Of a stretch of 55,726 nt of DNA, positions 44,201-52,782 are shown one piece after another. The position numbers and the translations under genes were made by a program. This stretch comes from Brachionus koreanus (Eukaryota; Rotifera; Eurotatoria; Ploima; Brachionidae): positions 322,301 to 378,026 of the forward strand of contig PJRA01000016.1 in assembly GCA_016987375.1 (NCBI GenBank), given 5' to 3'. Below the pieces are notes generated by a model. That model searched no databases and was not told where the DNA came from. It saw only the letters and a program-made list of their open reading frames with translations. Position 1 is the first letter of the stretch. The number at the start of each line of letters is the position of its first letter.

Positions 44201-47200
44201 AAGGTCTGTACAAGTGTGTTGTATCGAATCCGGCAGGAAAAACGAGCAGCTCGGCTCATCTAAAAATAATTCGTAAGAATTTTAGAAAAGCAAGAATATT
44301 TAAGTTAAATTTTTTTTTTTAAATAAGATTTGACCGAAGCGCCGGTCTTTGTGAAAACAATAGACAATACTGAAGTGGATGAGAACAAACCGGCAGAATT
44401 TGGTGTTCAATTGAAGCCTGACAATCAAGCTCATGTTGAATGGACCCATAATGGAGTTTTAGTAAAAGAAGGAATCAACTTTCAAACTGAAAATCCATCG
44501 CCAGGCCTTTATTTATTAAAATTGAAACAAGCTAGACCAAAAGATGCTGGCACTTACACTTGCAAAGCGCACAATTCAGCCGGCACAATCAAATGCTCGG
44601 CACAATTAATTATTAAAAGTATGTTAAAAGGCTCGTCGGAATCAAAGCCGATTTCATCTGTTCTAGCATTCAAGAATAAGTTTGAACAAAAATAAGATTT
44701 GAATTATTATATTATTTTTTTTTGAAAAAAAATTTATTTATCCTTTAGTTATCACGATAAATTAGAAAAATGGTTGTTGAGCTTAGTTGGTAGGCTATTT
44801 ATTTAAAACAAAATTTTATTTGTAAATTTTCAAAAAATTACATAAAAAATAAAATTTAAAAAAAAAACAAATTAATAATTTTATTTTTCAATCGAATTGT
44901 CCCAAACTGATTAGGGGTTTCATTTGGGTGTTAGTGGGAGTTTTTTTTTTACATTATTATTTGCTTTTTAGACTAACCAAACGCTTACTAGATTAAACAG
45001 TTAACTGCTTGTTAGATTTAAACTAATTTCAACAACCAAACTTTAAATTAGATGATTTCGGTTATGATTTTTTATTAATTTGTTTTTACTAATGAATGTT
45101 TTTTTAGATTTAGTTGCTATTAATACACAAGCATCGGCTATTGCTAGATTTAACAAGGGATCTACTCCAAGGTATCTTTTTTAATGTCCCAAGTCCTCCG
45201 ACCTGAATAGCCTTTTTAAAATTTCTAAATGAAAACAAAAATTGAAAGACCTAAAATTATTTGAAATTTTAAAATTCTTTTAAACTCAAAAACTATTTCA
45301 TTGATTTTAACAATTAAATAAATTTAAGAATTGAATTCTATTTTGACAACATCCATTGTAGAAAACAAATTCATCAATTTGACTTTACTGAAATAAATTT
45401 ATATTTTAATGGAACAAAAATAAGCCAATCTCATAAATATAATATATTCAGGCATAAAGAATTGGTAATTTTGTCAATTAATCGCTTGAATATAACCGAA
45501 TGTGGTCTTTATTCGATTGAAGTAATGGGCAAAACAGCCCGTCACATTGCTTCTTTAAATATTGAACGTAAGTAAAGCAATAATTAGAATATTCTTTTTT
45601 CTAAAATCAAATAAATTTTAAGTCACGAACGAAAAAACCGAAACTGCTGTTAGACAGTTCGATTTTTTTCAATCGGAATCCAAATGGATCCTAAAAGATA
45701 GAGCTGAAAAAACAGTTCAAAAAGAAACAAATACTATACATGTAGCTACACCATTGATGGAAAAATACATTGCCACAAGTGGCAAAGACTTTAAATTTCA
45801 ACTTAATTTTAAAAGCGATATTAAGCATTCTGTACACTGGTTTTGCAATAATAAAATGATTGTTGACAATTCTAAATATGAAATGTCAAACACTGAAAAT
45901 TCAACATGTCTTTTGATAAAGTCAGTAGAAATTAGTGATCAAAACGAATACAAAGTTGAGATAAAAAATGAAAAAAATAGTGTCGTGTACAAAACATATC
46001 TGAATGTTCAAGAAGGAAATAAATTTTTAAGTGAGCTAAAACCTGTTGAGAAGAAAAACGAAGTAATTAAAAAGCCTGAAGTGACTAGGCGATTGGAACC
46101 GCTGGTTCAAGCTGAAGTTGGCAAAGAAACAAAATTAACATGTCAATTTAAGTCAAATAGAACAGAAAAAATAGAATGGTTTTTTAATCAAATAAATATT
46201 AATGATAAAATAAGTAAACAAAAGGAAAAATATGAACTTAAGTCGACAAGTGAAGAAACAAGTCTTACAATTAAAAATGTTAATTCAAAAGATATGGGAG
46301 ATTATAGCTGTGTTATATATAATTCTAGTGGTAAGTGTCGATCAGTTTGTCATTTAGATGTTGTCGAAGCAGCTAGAAGAACAACAAAGCCGTTTTTAAA
46401 ACAAAAATCGGATGTGGAAAATATTGCTGATTCAGTTGAAAATAATCAAATAGAAGAAGAGAAAAGTTCTTTATTAAAAGAACCTCAACAGGTATATTCT
46501 TCTATCGAGGAAGTTAAAACTGAAGAAGGTGCTGAAAAAGATAAAATTTCGAAATCAGATGACTCATCAGAAGCTGAAACTGTGATACTTGTCGAAAATA
46601 TTGAAAATACTTTGGATGAATTCAAAATTGAAGATGAAGAAAAAGGAAACAGTTTAAAAAAACCTGTAAAAATTAGCGAAGAGTCAAAAAATAAAATTGA
46701 TGATAAGAAAACATTGAATGATAAAATGGAAATACAAGCAGAAGATAAAGAAAAAAAAACAATAGGAAGATCAAAAGAAATAAAAATAAAAGGAGAGATA
46801 AAACCAATAGAAGAGGATAAAAAAGTTGAAAAACTAAAACCTTTACATGTTGATCTAAAAAAAATTCAACAAAACGAAAGTGAAGAGAAAGAACTTTTAA
46901 AAATGGCTGAAAAAGATAAAGTTTCAGTAGGAGAAGAAGAAGTAATAAGTGCAGTAAAAAAACAAAAAGAGGCTCCAATTGAAAAAGAAGAAGAGATAAC
47001 TCCTACAAAAGAAGAAACTGTTCCAGTGGTAAAGGAAGAAAAAGTAATTGAACAAAAAGAGGCTCCTATTGAAAAAGAAGAAACTGTTCCAGAAGTGCAA
47101 GAGATAATTCCTGAAAAAGAAGAAACTGTTCCAGTTGTAAAGGAAGAAATAGTAATTGAGCAAAAAGAGGCTCCTATTGAAAAAGAAGAAACTGTTCCAG

Positions 47201-50200
47201 TGGTAAAGGAAGAAATAGTAATTGAACAAAAAGAGGTTCCTATTGAAAAAGAAGAAACTGTTTCAGAAGTGCAAGAGATAATTCCTGAAAAAGAAGAAAC
47301 TGTTCCAGTGGTAAATGAAGAAATAGTAATTGAACAAAAACCTCTCAGAGAGATAAGGGAAGAGCAATATTTTGAAAATGATAAAAGCCAAATATTACCA
47401 ATTGACGAAGTCAAAAAAATTAAAATAAAAGATGATGAAATTTTTGACACACAAGAGCCTGAATTAATTGTTAATGAAACTCACGATATTAAAAAAACTA
47501 ATAAAAAGGAATCTTTACCCCTGGATATTGTAGAGGTTCATTTGGGACCCGAACAAACAAGAGAAATTTTTGATGATGATAAGAGAAAAACTAACAAAAT
47601 ATTTGTTGAAGAAAAGGAATTAGTAAAACAAGAAGAAATTTTTAATTTAAAAGAACAATCTGAAATTGAAGAAAATATAGCTTTGGTTAAAGATCAAGAT
47701 TTAATGAGAGAAAAAGAACCTATTTATATTGACACTAAATTCGACATGATTGAAAATGATTATGTAATTGTTGATGATATACCTGAGCTGGATGAGCAAC
47801 AAATTTCTGATAAACCAGCTGAAACATTAAGTCTAAAACTAAGTGATGAAAATATCTTCACAGATGAGTTCATAACAGAAATTCTTTCACCAAAATATGA
47901 TCAGAAAGATTCATTATTCGACATTACAATGCCTGAACCATCCAAAATATCTCTAGAAAATTTGTTTTTTGCCAATCAGCCAGTTAGAGATGAACTATTA
48001 GAACAAATGATCTACGATTTAACTGATACTAAGCCGTCAACACAGTCCGAAGCAATCAATATAAAAACTCAATTTACACTAACTCCAGTGAATACACCTG
48101 AGGTTGGTAAATTTGACCAAAGGCCAACATTTGAGCAAGATTCATTGAGCGAATTTGTTTCACAGCTTTCGGACAATAAAATTGGATTTAAACAATCTCA
48201 AGAGTCTTTGTCCACATCGGAAAAACTAGGAGCCAAAACAAGCTCAAATGAATCATTATCTCATCTTATATCTGAGCTTAATCAATCTATTCAAGTTTAT
48301 AAATCACAGGAGCTTAGTACAGAATCAATCGATTCACTTAACAAAACTGTAAATGAAGATCTAGCCAATAAAGCAACAGTAGTTGCTGAGAATATAACAA
48401 TAGAACAAACTGTTGATGATTTGATTGACGAATTTGGTAATTTTAAGTTTAAGGCGTCGTCTAAACGACCAAGTCTTAAAAAGCGCAGGGATTCAAAGCT
48501 AGCGCCAAAATTCAGTCAAACGCTAGTCGATCAACAATTTAAAAAAGATGAAAATTTGCATTTAGATTGCTATGTAGAAGGTGAACAGCCCATTAAAGTT
48601 GAATGGTTTCAGAATAAATCGCTTATTAGTCCGACAAAAAATATAGAAATTTATAGAGAAATGGGAGTTTGTTCTCTGGAAATTATTAAAGCTAATCAAC
48701 AAACACAGGGAGAATTTAAATGTCAAGCAAGCAATAAACATGGACATGACACCACTGCATGTACCTTGACTTTGATTGACACAGAAAGAGCAATATTCAG
48801 CGAAATGCTCAAGGATCAAAGCGTTGAATTGGCAAGTGAGGTATTCTTGGACTGTACTGTCAAAAATAAGAGGCCTAGTGACCGAATTGAGTGGTACGTG
48901 AATGAACAACAAATTGTTCCAAGCAAAAATTTGGAAATATTTTCTGAATTGGGAATTTGCTCCTTGCAAATTAGACAAATGACTCGTGAACTACAGGGAT
49001 TTTATTGTTGCAAAATTCATGATATAAATAATGAAATAATTGCTCAAACTGGTTGTACATTGAGTATAAAAGACGAACCAGTTAGTCTTAATTTAGTCAA
49101 AGATGAAACAAAGCTGCAGTCTACTTTTACTAATATACCTTTTTTTGTCAACGAATTGACTAGTTCTGTGACAATTAAAGAAGGAGATAACCTTTGTCTA
49201 TTTTGTCGTTTGAACACTGACTGTGAGCCTAAGCCATCAATTATTTGGATTAAAGACGGCAAGGTGATCAAATCGGGCAAATATTTTGATCTAATGTACA
49301 ATCAAACAAGTGGTGAGTGTCGGCTCTTGGCCGAAAATTGTGAGAGAAAAAAATTCGAAGGAACATATACATGTGTGGCTACGTTTCCCGATTCTCAAAT
49401 GGATTTAATTAGTAAAACATCGTGTCAAGTAAAGATAATTTCGTATAAAGAAATATTAGAGGCCGAGTCAAATTTGGAAGAGGGAATAGAATCAGACACA
49501 TTAGCCAGAGGTATACCGCCTATGTTTTTACAAACATTGAAGGATACAGTGTGCGAAGAAGGCGACGATCTTGAGCTTAGATGCCAAATAATGGGAGCAC
49601 CTTTGCCTGATGTTGCATGCTTTTTCACCAAAGACATAACTGACAAAACAGCAATGAGAAAGGTTAGCCAAGAACTCTTGACTTATAACAATGAAACCGG
49701 CATCTGTCGAGTCATAATAAAAAATGTTAATTTCTACTCAAATGACGGTTTTTATATCTTAAAAGCTGTGAACGAAGCTGGATCATTGACCACTGCCTGC
49801 CAAGTTAGGATCAAACTTAAGTCATATCCACTGCTCAATTTGGAATCAGATACCGAGCCTGTATTCACAACTCAACTTGTCTCTCAAATACATGTCATGG
49901 ATGGTCAAGAAATCAGCTTAACTTGTATTTGTACAGCTAAACCAGAGCCAAAAATTGAATGGTTTAAAAGCTCACTTAATGATCAAGAGAAATTTTCTCC
50001 AGTTATTTACACTAATGATATAAAATCATGCTTTGATTCAACTACTGGAAAGTGCACTTTGAAAATAAGTGACACTTATCCACAAGATGCCGGATTTTAT
50101 AAATGCATTGCCTCGAATACACTCGGTCAAGCTGAAACAATTACAAAACTACTTGTCGAAAGTAAAATTAAATTTTTTCATTTTTATCTCAATTCATTAG

Positions 50201-50603
50201 CTATCTTAAATATTTGTTCACATCTAAATTTTTTTTTAAAAAACTATCATCAATAACAAAATATTTTTTATTAATTGAGTCATTCATTTTTAAAATTTTT
50301 ATTTAGATAATTTTTTTTCTTATATGTAAAAATATTAATTAAATTTTTTAAATAAATTTTTTATTCTTTTAAGCATTTGTGTATGAACCAGATTCAGAAG
50401 AAGCTTCTCTTAATGTTGATATGAGTGAGTCTGATGGAACAATAACACCTACAAGCAAAAAATTCGAGGCCTATTCAGAATGTGAACTAGACTCGATTTC
50501 AATTAACAAACAACTTTCACAATCGCTGACCGGAAGCGAATACTTCACAGCCAATTCCGGATTTACTACTGATTCAGCGGCTTCTTCAAGTATTTGGAAA
50601 TAA
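19569..50603 (+). CDS. giant muscle protein: CCDC141-like rod fused to kettin/Sallimus (titin-like) Ig array
   Basis: 24 exons chain in frame: 19569-19694, 19752-20960, 21014-21520, 21609-22271, 22342-22614, 22675-23833, 23886-24352, 25300-25644, 25978-27508, 29593-29796, 29902-30705, 30827-32004, 32060-32899, 34120-36897, 38152-39336, 39447-39839, 39917-41974, 42950-44024, 44084-44272, 44328-44618, 45108-45171, 45362-45567, 45623-50161, 50374-50603. Sum 22,314 nt, divisible by 3, about 7,437 residues. Order: spectrin-like rod, about 41 Ig domains, kettin linkers, PEVK-like repeats. No Fn3, kinase, signal peptide or membrane helix. By family it should be an elastic sarcomere filament anchored at the Z-disc. 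The 5' exon with the start codon is missing. The donor of exon 4 could also be 12 nt later (22283), without frame change. Blocks are described separately. Confidence 0.85.
23238..26457 (+). CDS. Ig domains 1-6
   Basis: Six I-set Ig domains in close succession: APNFTKKL..., APLVVAPLESV..., LLPQYTVQEG..., IPNVLRHLRNV..., KPVFVDVLKDI..., PPEFKKLFYNK.... Most keep the C-strand Trp (INWLKNG, VIWYKDD, VIWLRDN, IKWLKNE, IKWFRNG, VKWLFND) and the DSGxY motif. Domains 4 and 5 are split by introns at 24353 and 25645. Domain 1 is the likely counterpart of the single Ig at the end of CCDC141. Confidence 0.85.
24353..25299. other. intron 7 with transposon relic
   Basis: 947-nt intron. It interrupts Ig 4 just before IKW and carries the SWIM zinc-finger relic at 24888-25025; the rest is AT-rich. 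Confidence 0.7.
24888..25025 (+). mobile_element. SWIM zinc-finger relic (MULE-type transposase C-terminus)
   Basis: A 45-codon frame inside an intron reads QDWKLSTCTCPSLHKHYICK then HIISA, the CxC(n)CxH SWIM finger with its leading Trp and YICKH, followed by a stop. SWIM fingers of this wording close MULE transposases and related domesticated proteins that are abundant in rotifers. The upstream transposase domain is absent. It is in the same strand as the host gene but outside its reading frame. Confidence 0.6.
25645..25977. other. intron 8
   Basis: 333 nt, less AT-rich than other introns. It contains a short perfect inverted repeat ATGTTAG-C-CTAACAT near 25923-25937. Nothing else recognisable. 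Confidence 0.6.
26458..32640 (+). CDS. Ig domains 7-12 with long disordered spacers
   Basis: Six Ig domains separated by low-complexity segments: a ~320-residue Ser/Arg/Tyr-rich spacer (26458-27430), a ~170-residue Ser/Pro/Gln-rich one in exon 11 and Pro-rich ones in exon 12. The first spacer repeats a short motif (EPIELII, EPINLIF, RPVELIL, PAMEMTI). Ig 7 is split by a 2.08-kb intron (27509-29592). Igs 8, 9, 10 and 11 show VEWFKDN, IKWYSNG, IQWYKGD and ISWYKNN. Ig 12 lacks the C-strand Trp (ANIVFLKND). The spacers are likely protein-binding and phosphorylated regions. Confidence 0.8.
27509..29592. other. intron 9 (2.08 kb) with 9-N assembly gap
   Basis: AT-rich intron within Ig 7, phase 1. 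N bases fill 28446-28454. GTGCAAC occurs at 27626, 28387 and 28467, and GTTGCAC at 28491. An inverted repeat bounds 29127-29255. No exon-like frame was seen. Confidence 0.7.
32641..41174 (+). CDS. kettin-type block: Ig 13-27 with 14 repeated linkers
   Basis: Fifteen Ig domains (counted to 41,160), most separated by a ~35-residue linker of the form (L)PxIDxxPMVxPEAFKYLExP. Linkers start near 32641, 34315, 34735, 35131, 35525, 35920, 36310, 36706, 38340, 38738, 39135, 39641, 40118 and 40504. In exon 14 the Ig-plus-linker unit recurs about every 395 bp. Ig cores share PPKVIVPL, EGQ, GYPKPxxxW and LPASTRF. Regularly spaced Ig domains with such linkers are the hallmark of kettin (Drosophila sls), which binds actin near the Z-disc. 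Most domains here lack the F-strand Cys (YTAVAEN-type). Ig 22 has ITLTYND in place of the Trp motif. Confidence 0.88.
32900..34119. other. intron 13 (1.22 kb)
   Basis: AT-rich intron splitting Ig 13 immediately before IHW. No internal gene or repeat recognised. Confidence 0.7.
36898..38151. other. intron 14 (1.25 kb) containing a foldback element
   Basis: Splits Ig 20 before LTW. Contains the ~212-bp foldback at 37148-37359. The 72-codon frame at 37504-37722 is A/T-codon noise. Confidence 0.7.
37148..37359. repeat. foldback / MITE-like inverted repeat
   Basis: 52-bp arms at 37148-37199 and 37308-37359 are reverse complements with 49 of 52 positions matching by eye. The ~108-bp centre is itself partly self-complementary (AAAATCT...TTTCAAA against TTTGAAAAAGATTTT). 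The whole 212 bp could fold as one long hairpin, as foldback transposons or MITEs do. No clear target-site duplication was seen. Confidence 0.75.
41175..44695 (+). CDS. Sallimus/kettin signature segment: Ig 28-33 and alternative C-terminus
   Basis: After Ig 28 comes IIYDTQLPDGMEGYLKLQEM, matching my memory of the insect Sallimus/kettin phrase (IIYDxQLPxGMEG). It is followed by an Ig with GYPKPRVSWFVN and, across a 975-nt intron, GSRFKLYFDGMIHYLDIPKT; the insect protein has GSRYKLTYDGMxHLDIPKT at the same place. This is the best orthology evidence in the gene. Igs 30-33 follow. If the donor at 44618 is skipped, the frame continues 25 coding-like codons (SMLKGSSESKPISSVLAFKN...) to TAA 44693-44695, which would end a shorter isoform. 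Confidence 0.85.
41975..42949. other. intron 17 (975 nt)
   Basis: AT-rich. Holds AACACCC-TC-GGGTGTT with the adjoining CTAGTG at 42445-42466, an inverted counterpart of the piggyBac-like end at 19145. Otherwise nothing recognised. Confidence 0.65.
44696..45107. other. spacer/intron before the elastic region
   Basis: With the alternative end at 44695 this would be its 3' UTR; in the long form it is an intron (44619-45107). AT-rich, no canonical AATAAA seen close to 44695. Confidence 0.5.
45108..46374 (+). CDS. Ig domains 34-36
   Basis: Ig 34 is degenerate and spread over two short exons (45108-45171, 45362-45567): LYFNGTKISQ, LSINRLNITECGLYSIEV, with no clear Trp. Ig 35 (VHWFCNN, NEYKVEIKN) and Ig 36 (IEWFFNQ, GDYSCVIYNSSG) are clearer. 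Codon use is more A-rich than in the kettin block. Confidence 0.75.
46375..48480 (+). CDS. PEVK-like elastic region
   Basis: About 700 residues without Ig domains, dominated by Glu, Lys, Val, Ile and Pro. The core 46963-47340 is a tandem repeat built from QKEAPIEKEETVPVVKEE and EVQEIIPEKEETVP modules, giving alternating units of about 36 and 22 residues. Composition is literally P, E, V and K. In titin and Sallimus, PEVK regions are unfolded entropic springs; the same position (after the kettin part, before terminal Igs) fits. The opposite strand is open through the repeats but that is a shadow. Confidence 0.8.
46963..47340 (+). repeat. coding tandem repeat (PEVK modules)
   Basis: Four units each starting CAAAAAGAGGCTCC or a one-base variant, of about 90, 108, 66 and 108 bp. 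Unit lengths differ by gain or loss of a 42-bp EVQEIIPEKEETVP module. High nucleotide identity between units implies recent expansion. Confidence 0.85.
48481..50603 (+). CDS. C-terminal Ig domains 37-41 and tail
   Basis: Five Ig domains: LAPKFSQTL..., FSEMLKDQS..., IPFFVNELT..., IPPMFLQTL..., EPVFTTQLV.... Ig 40 has lost the C-strand Trp (VACFFTKD). A last exon (50374-50603) adds an acidic/Ser-rich tail ending SSIWK. A donor-like AA|GTATTT at 50589 inside that exon could allow further splicing, but no matching exon was found before 52783, and AATAAA occurs at 50807. Confidence 0.82.
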
Positions 50604-52782
50604 TTTATATTTAATTAATATAAAAATATATCATCAAATCATTTGTTCATATTCCACATCGTTTATCATCTAAAAAGCTAGAAAAAAAAAGAGAGAGAAT
50701 ATTTGATAACAACCTTTGTTTCTATCCAGCATCCTACCGGTTCGACCGCACTTTTGTACACCTTATTTGCTTATTATTTTACCTTTATGAATGATCTTAA
50801 TTTATAAATAAAAAATTATCAAAAAAATTTTTATTTTCTTTCCCAAACCTTGTCTTTCTTATCCTGACAAAAGCACGCTTATTGAATTGAACTGCATAAT
50901 TTTGTTTGCTTATATGCTGAAATTCAGGTGGACTTAAACTTTCCACTGAAATTTTTTTTCTGTTTGCTTCTACAATGAGATGAATTTAAATTTAAGCCTT
51001 CACTCTGGAATGGACTTTGAATTTGTAAAAAAAAAAAATTACGGCAAAACTTTCCCCTCAATCAACATTCGCCCAAATAGCTTGAGATTAAAAATCAAAA
51101 ATTTATTCTTGTCTAATCAAGTTTGATTAAATGAAAGCAGATTCAATTAAACATTCATTCAAGTTGTTTGCATCTACATAGAAAAAAAGAGATTATTATT
51201 TTTTTCTATTAACTGTATTTTTTAAAATAATTTCACTTTCTATTTTTTATGAACGGATTAAACAAATCTTAAATTAGATCTTTTGATTTTAATTAACATT
51301 TTTAGGTTTGAGTTTTATTTTTAAATTCACGAGAGTGTATTTTGGATCTAAATCGATCTCTTTATTTATATACAATGAAAAAATAAATGTAAATCATTTA
51401 AATCATTAATTAGATTTCTACCAGAAATAAATGAAGAAAAATTCTGATAAATCAAGTGCATTTTTTAGATATGAAATTTTTGTTTTATCAAGCATTAGAA
51501 CTAAAACTAAAATCTATTAATCTTGAGAAGACTTTATCTAAACAAATTCAATGAAAATATTAAGATAAATTATTTATTGTTATTCTGTAAAATCTTCTAA
51601 AATTGAACACAACGCCGTAAACTAATTGTTTTCCAACCTTTAAGTTTTGATGAAAAAAAAACTTTCGCTCAAAGTTCAAAATTTTTGATCCATTAAATCA
51701 TTCAAGCATTTCTAAGCCATATTTGATTTTGGCTAAGCGCTTAATTATCAATAATCTGCCAGACAATATTCCACATTTTGTTTTAATAAAAGTTTTCAAA
51801 ACATTAATTTAACCAATTTTCATCAAAAAGACTTCAATTATTGACATGTCAAATATAATTTGTTGAAAATTTTTTTTGAATACTTTTTTTGTATCTATTC
51901 TTCATCTGATAACTAAATTTTCAGAATTAAGTTTTATTTTTAAAAATTAAATAAAAAAATATTTGAATTTTTTCTACAAGATGCAAAAAATTTGAAGTTT
52001 GTGAATATTTTAGTATTTCAACTTGCCAAATATGAAGAAAATAAACTAGAACTTAGACAAAATTTAACTAATGATTTAGATAAGTCTAGATAATTAGAGA
52101 GAAAATTAAGCAAATGGCTGAAAATTTGGAATGAACTTTAATTGTTAGATAAGAGCGTTGAATTTAATTAAAATTTGTTATAAACAACCCACTCGTTTTA
52201 TTTCATAATCGATTTATTCTAAAAGCGCTTTACATCACACAATGAACGAGTTTACTCAATTTGATTGACTAGACTCGATTTGTTGTTTAGCTATGCATTC
52301 GAATCGATCTAGAACCATGTGAGTAATCTTTCATAATTGAGGCAAATATTTAAAGCATTGATTGATATTTGATTAATACTTGTAACGCTATGGAAAATTT
52401 TTTCAAATTTTTGTTTTTTTCGGTATTGGGTGTAATATTTCAACTAAAATTATCTATTTAAACTTGAAGAAATAATAAATTATGGTTTACTAATAGATTA
52501 AGAATAGTTTCAAGCTGAATTAAAGAAATTAGTTCTATTTGCTCTTATCCAACCGATCTATCTATTTAATTCCCTGAATATTAATTCGTTTAAATTATTC
52601 CTCTATATTTGAGTTCATTACCTTCAAAACCTTATATAAATTTATCTATTCTCATTTTGCATGAGTTTTTTTTTTATTTTTAAATAAGCTTTATCTTAAT
52701 AATTTGAATGCTTTTTGTTTAGAAAATATTCTCTCAACAAAAAAAATAATACTAAAAATAAAACGCTCAGTAATGATTTTAA
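50604..52782. other. intergenic spacer between the two Ig genes
   Basis: 2.18 kb, AT-rich, no coding-like frame. Holds the 3' UTR and AATAAA (50807-50812) of the upstream gene and, by position, the promoter of the gene at 52783. If the two genes are one transcription unit this would instead be an intron. Confidence 0.6.
50807..50812 (+). terminator. polyadenylation signal AATAAA
   Basis: AATAAA 204 nt after the stop at 50603, within AT-rich sequence; plausible 3' end of the giant gene but such hexamers are common by chance here. Confidence 0.4.

Noticed and set aside
46866..47450. 194-codon minus-strand frame (Ser/Thr-rich)
   Set aside because: It is the antisense of the PEVK repeat; regular codon structure of the repeat keeps the other strand open.
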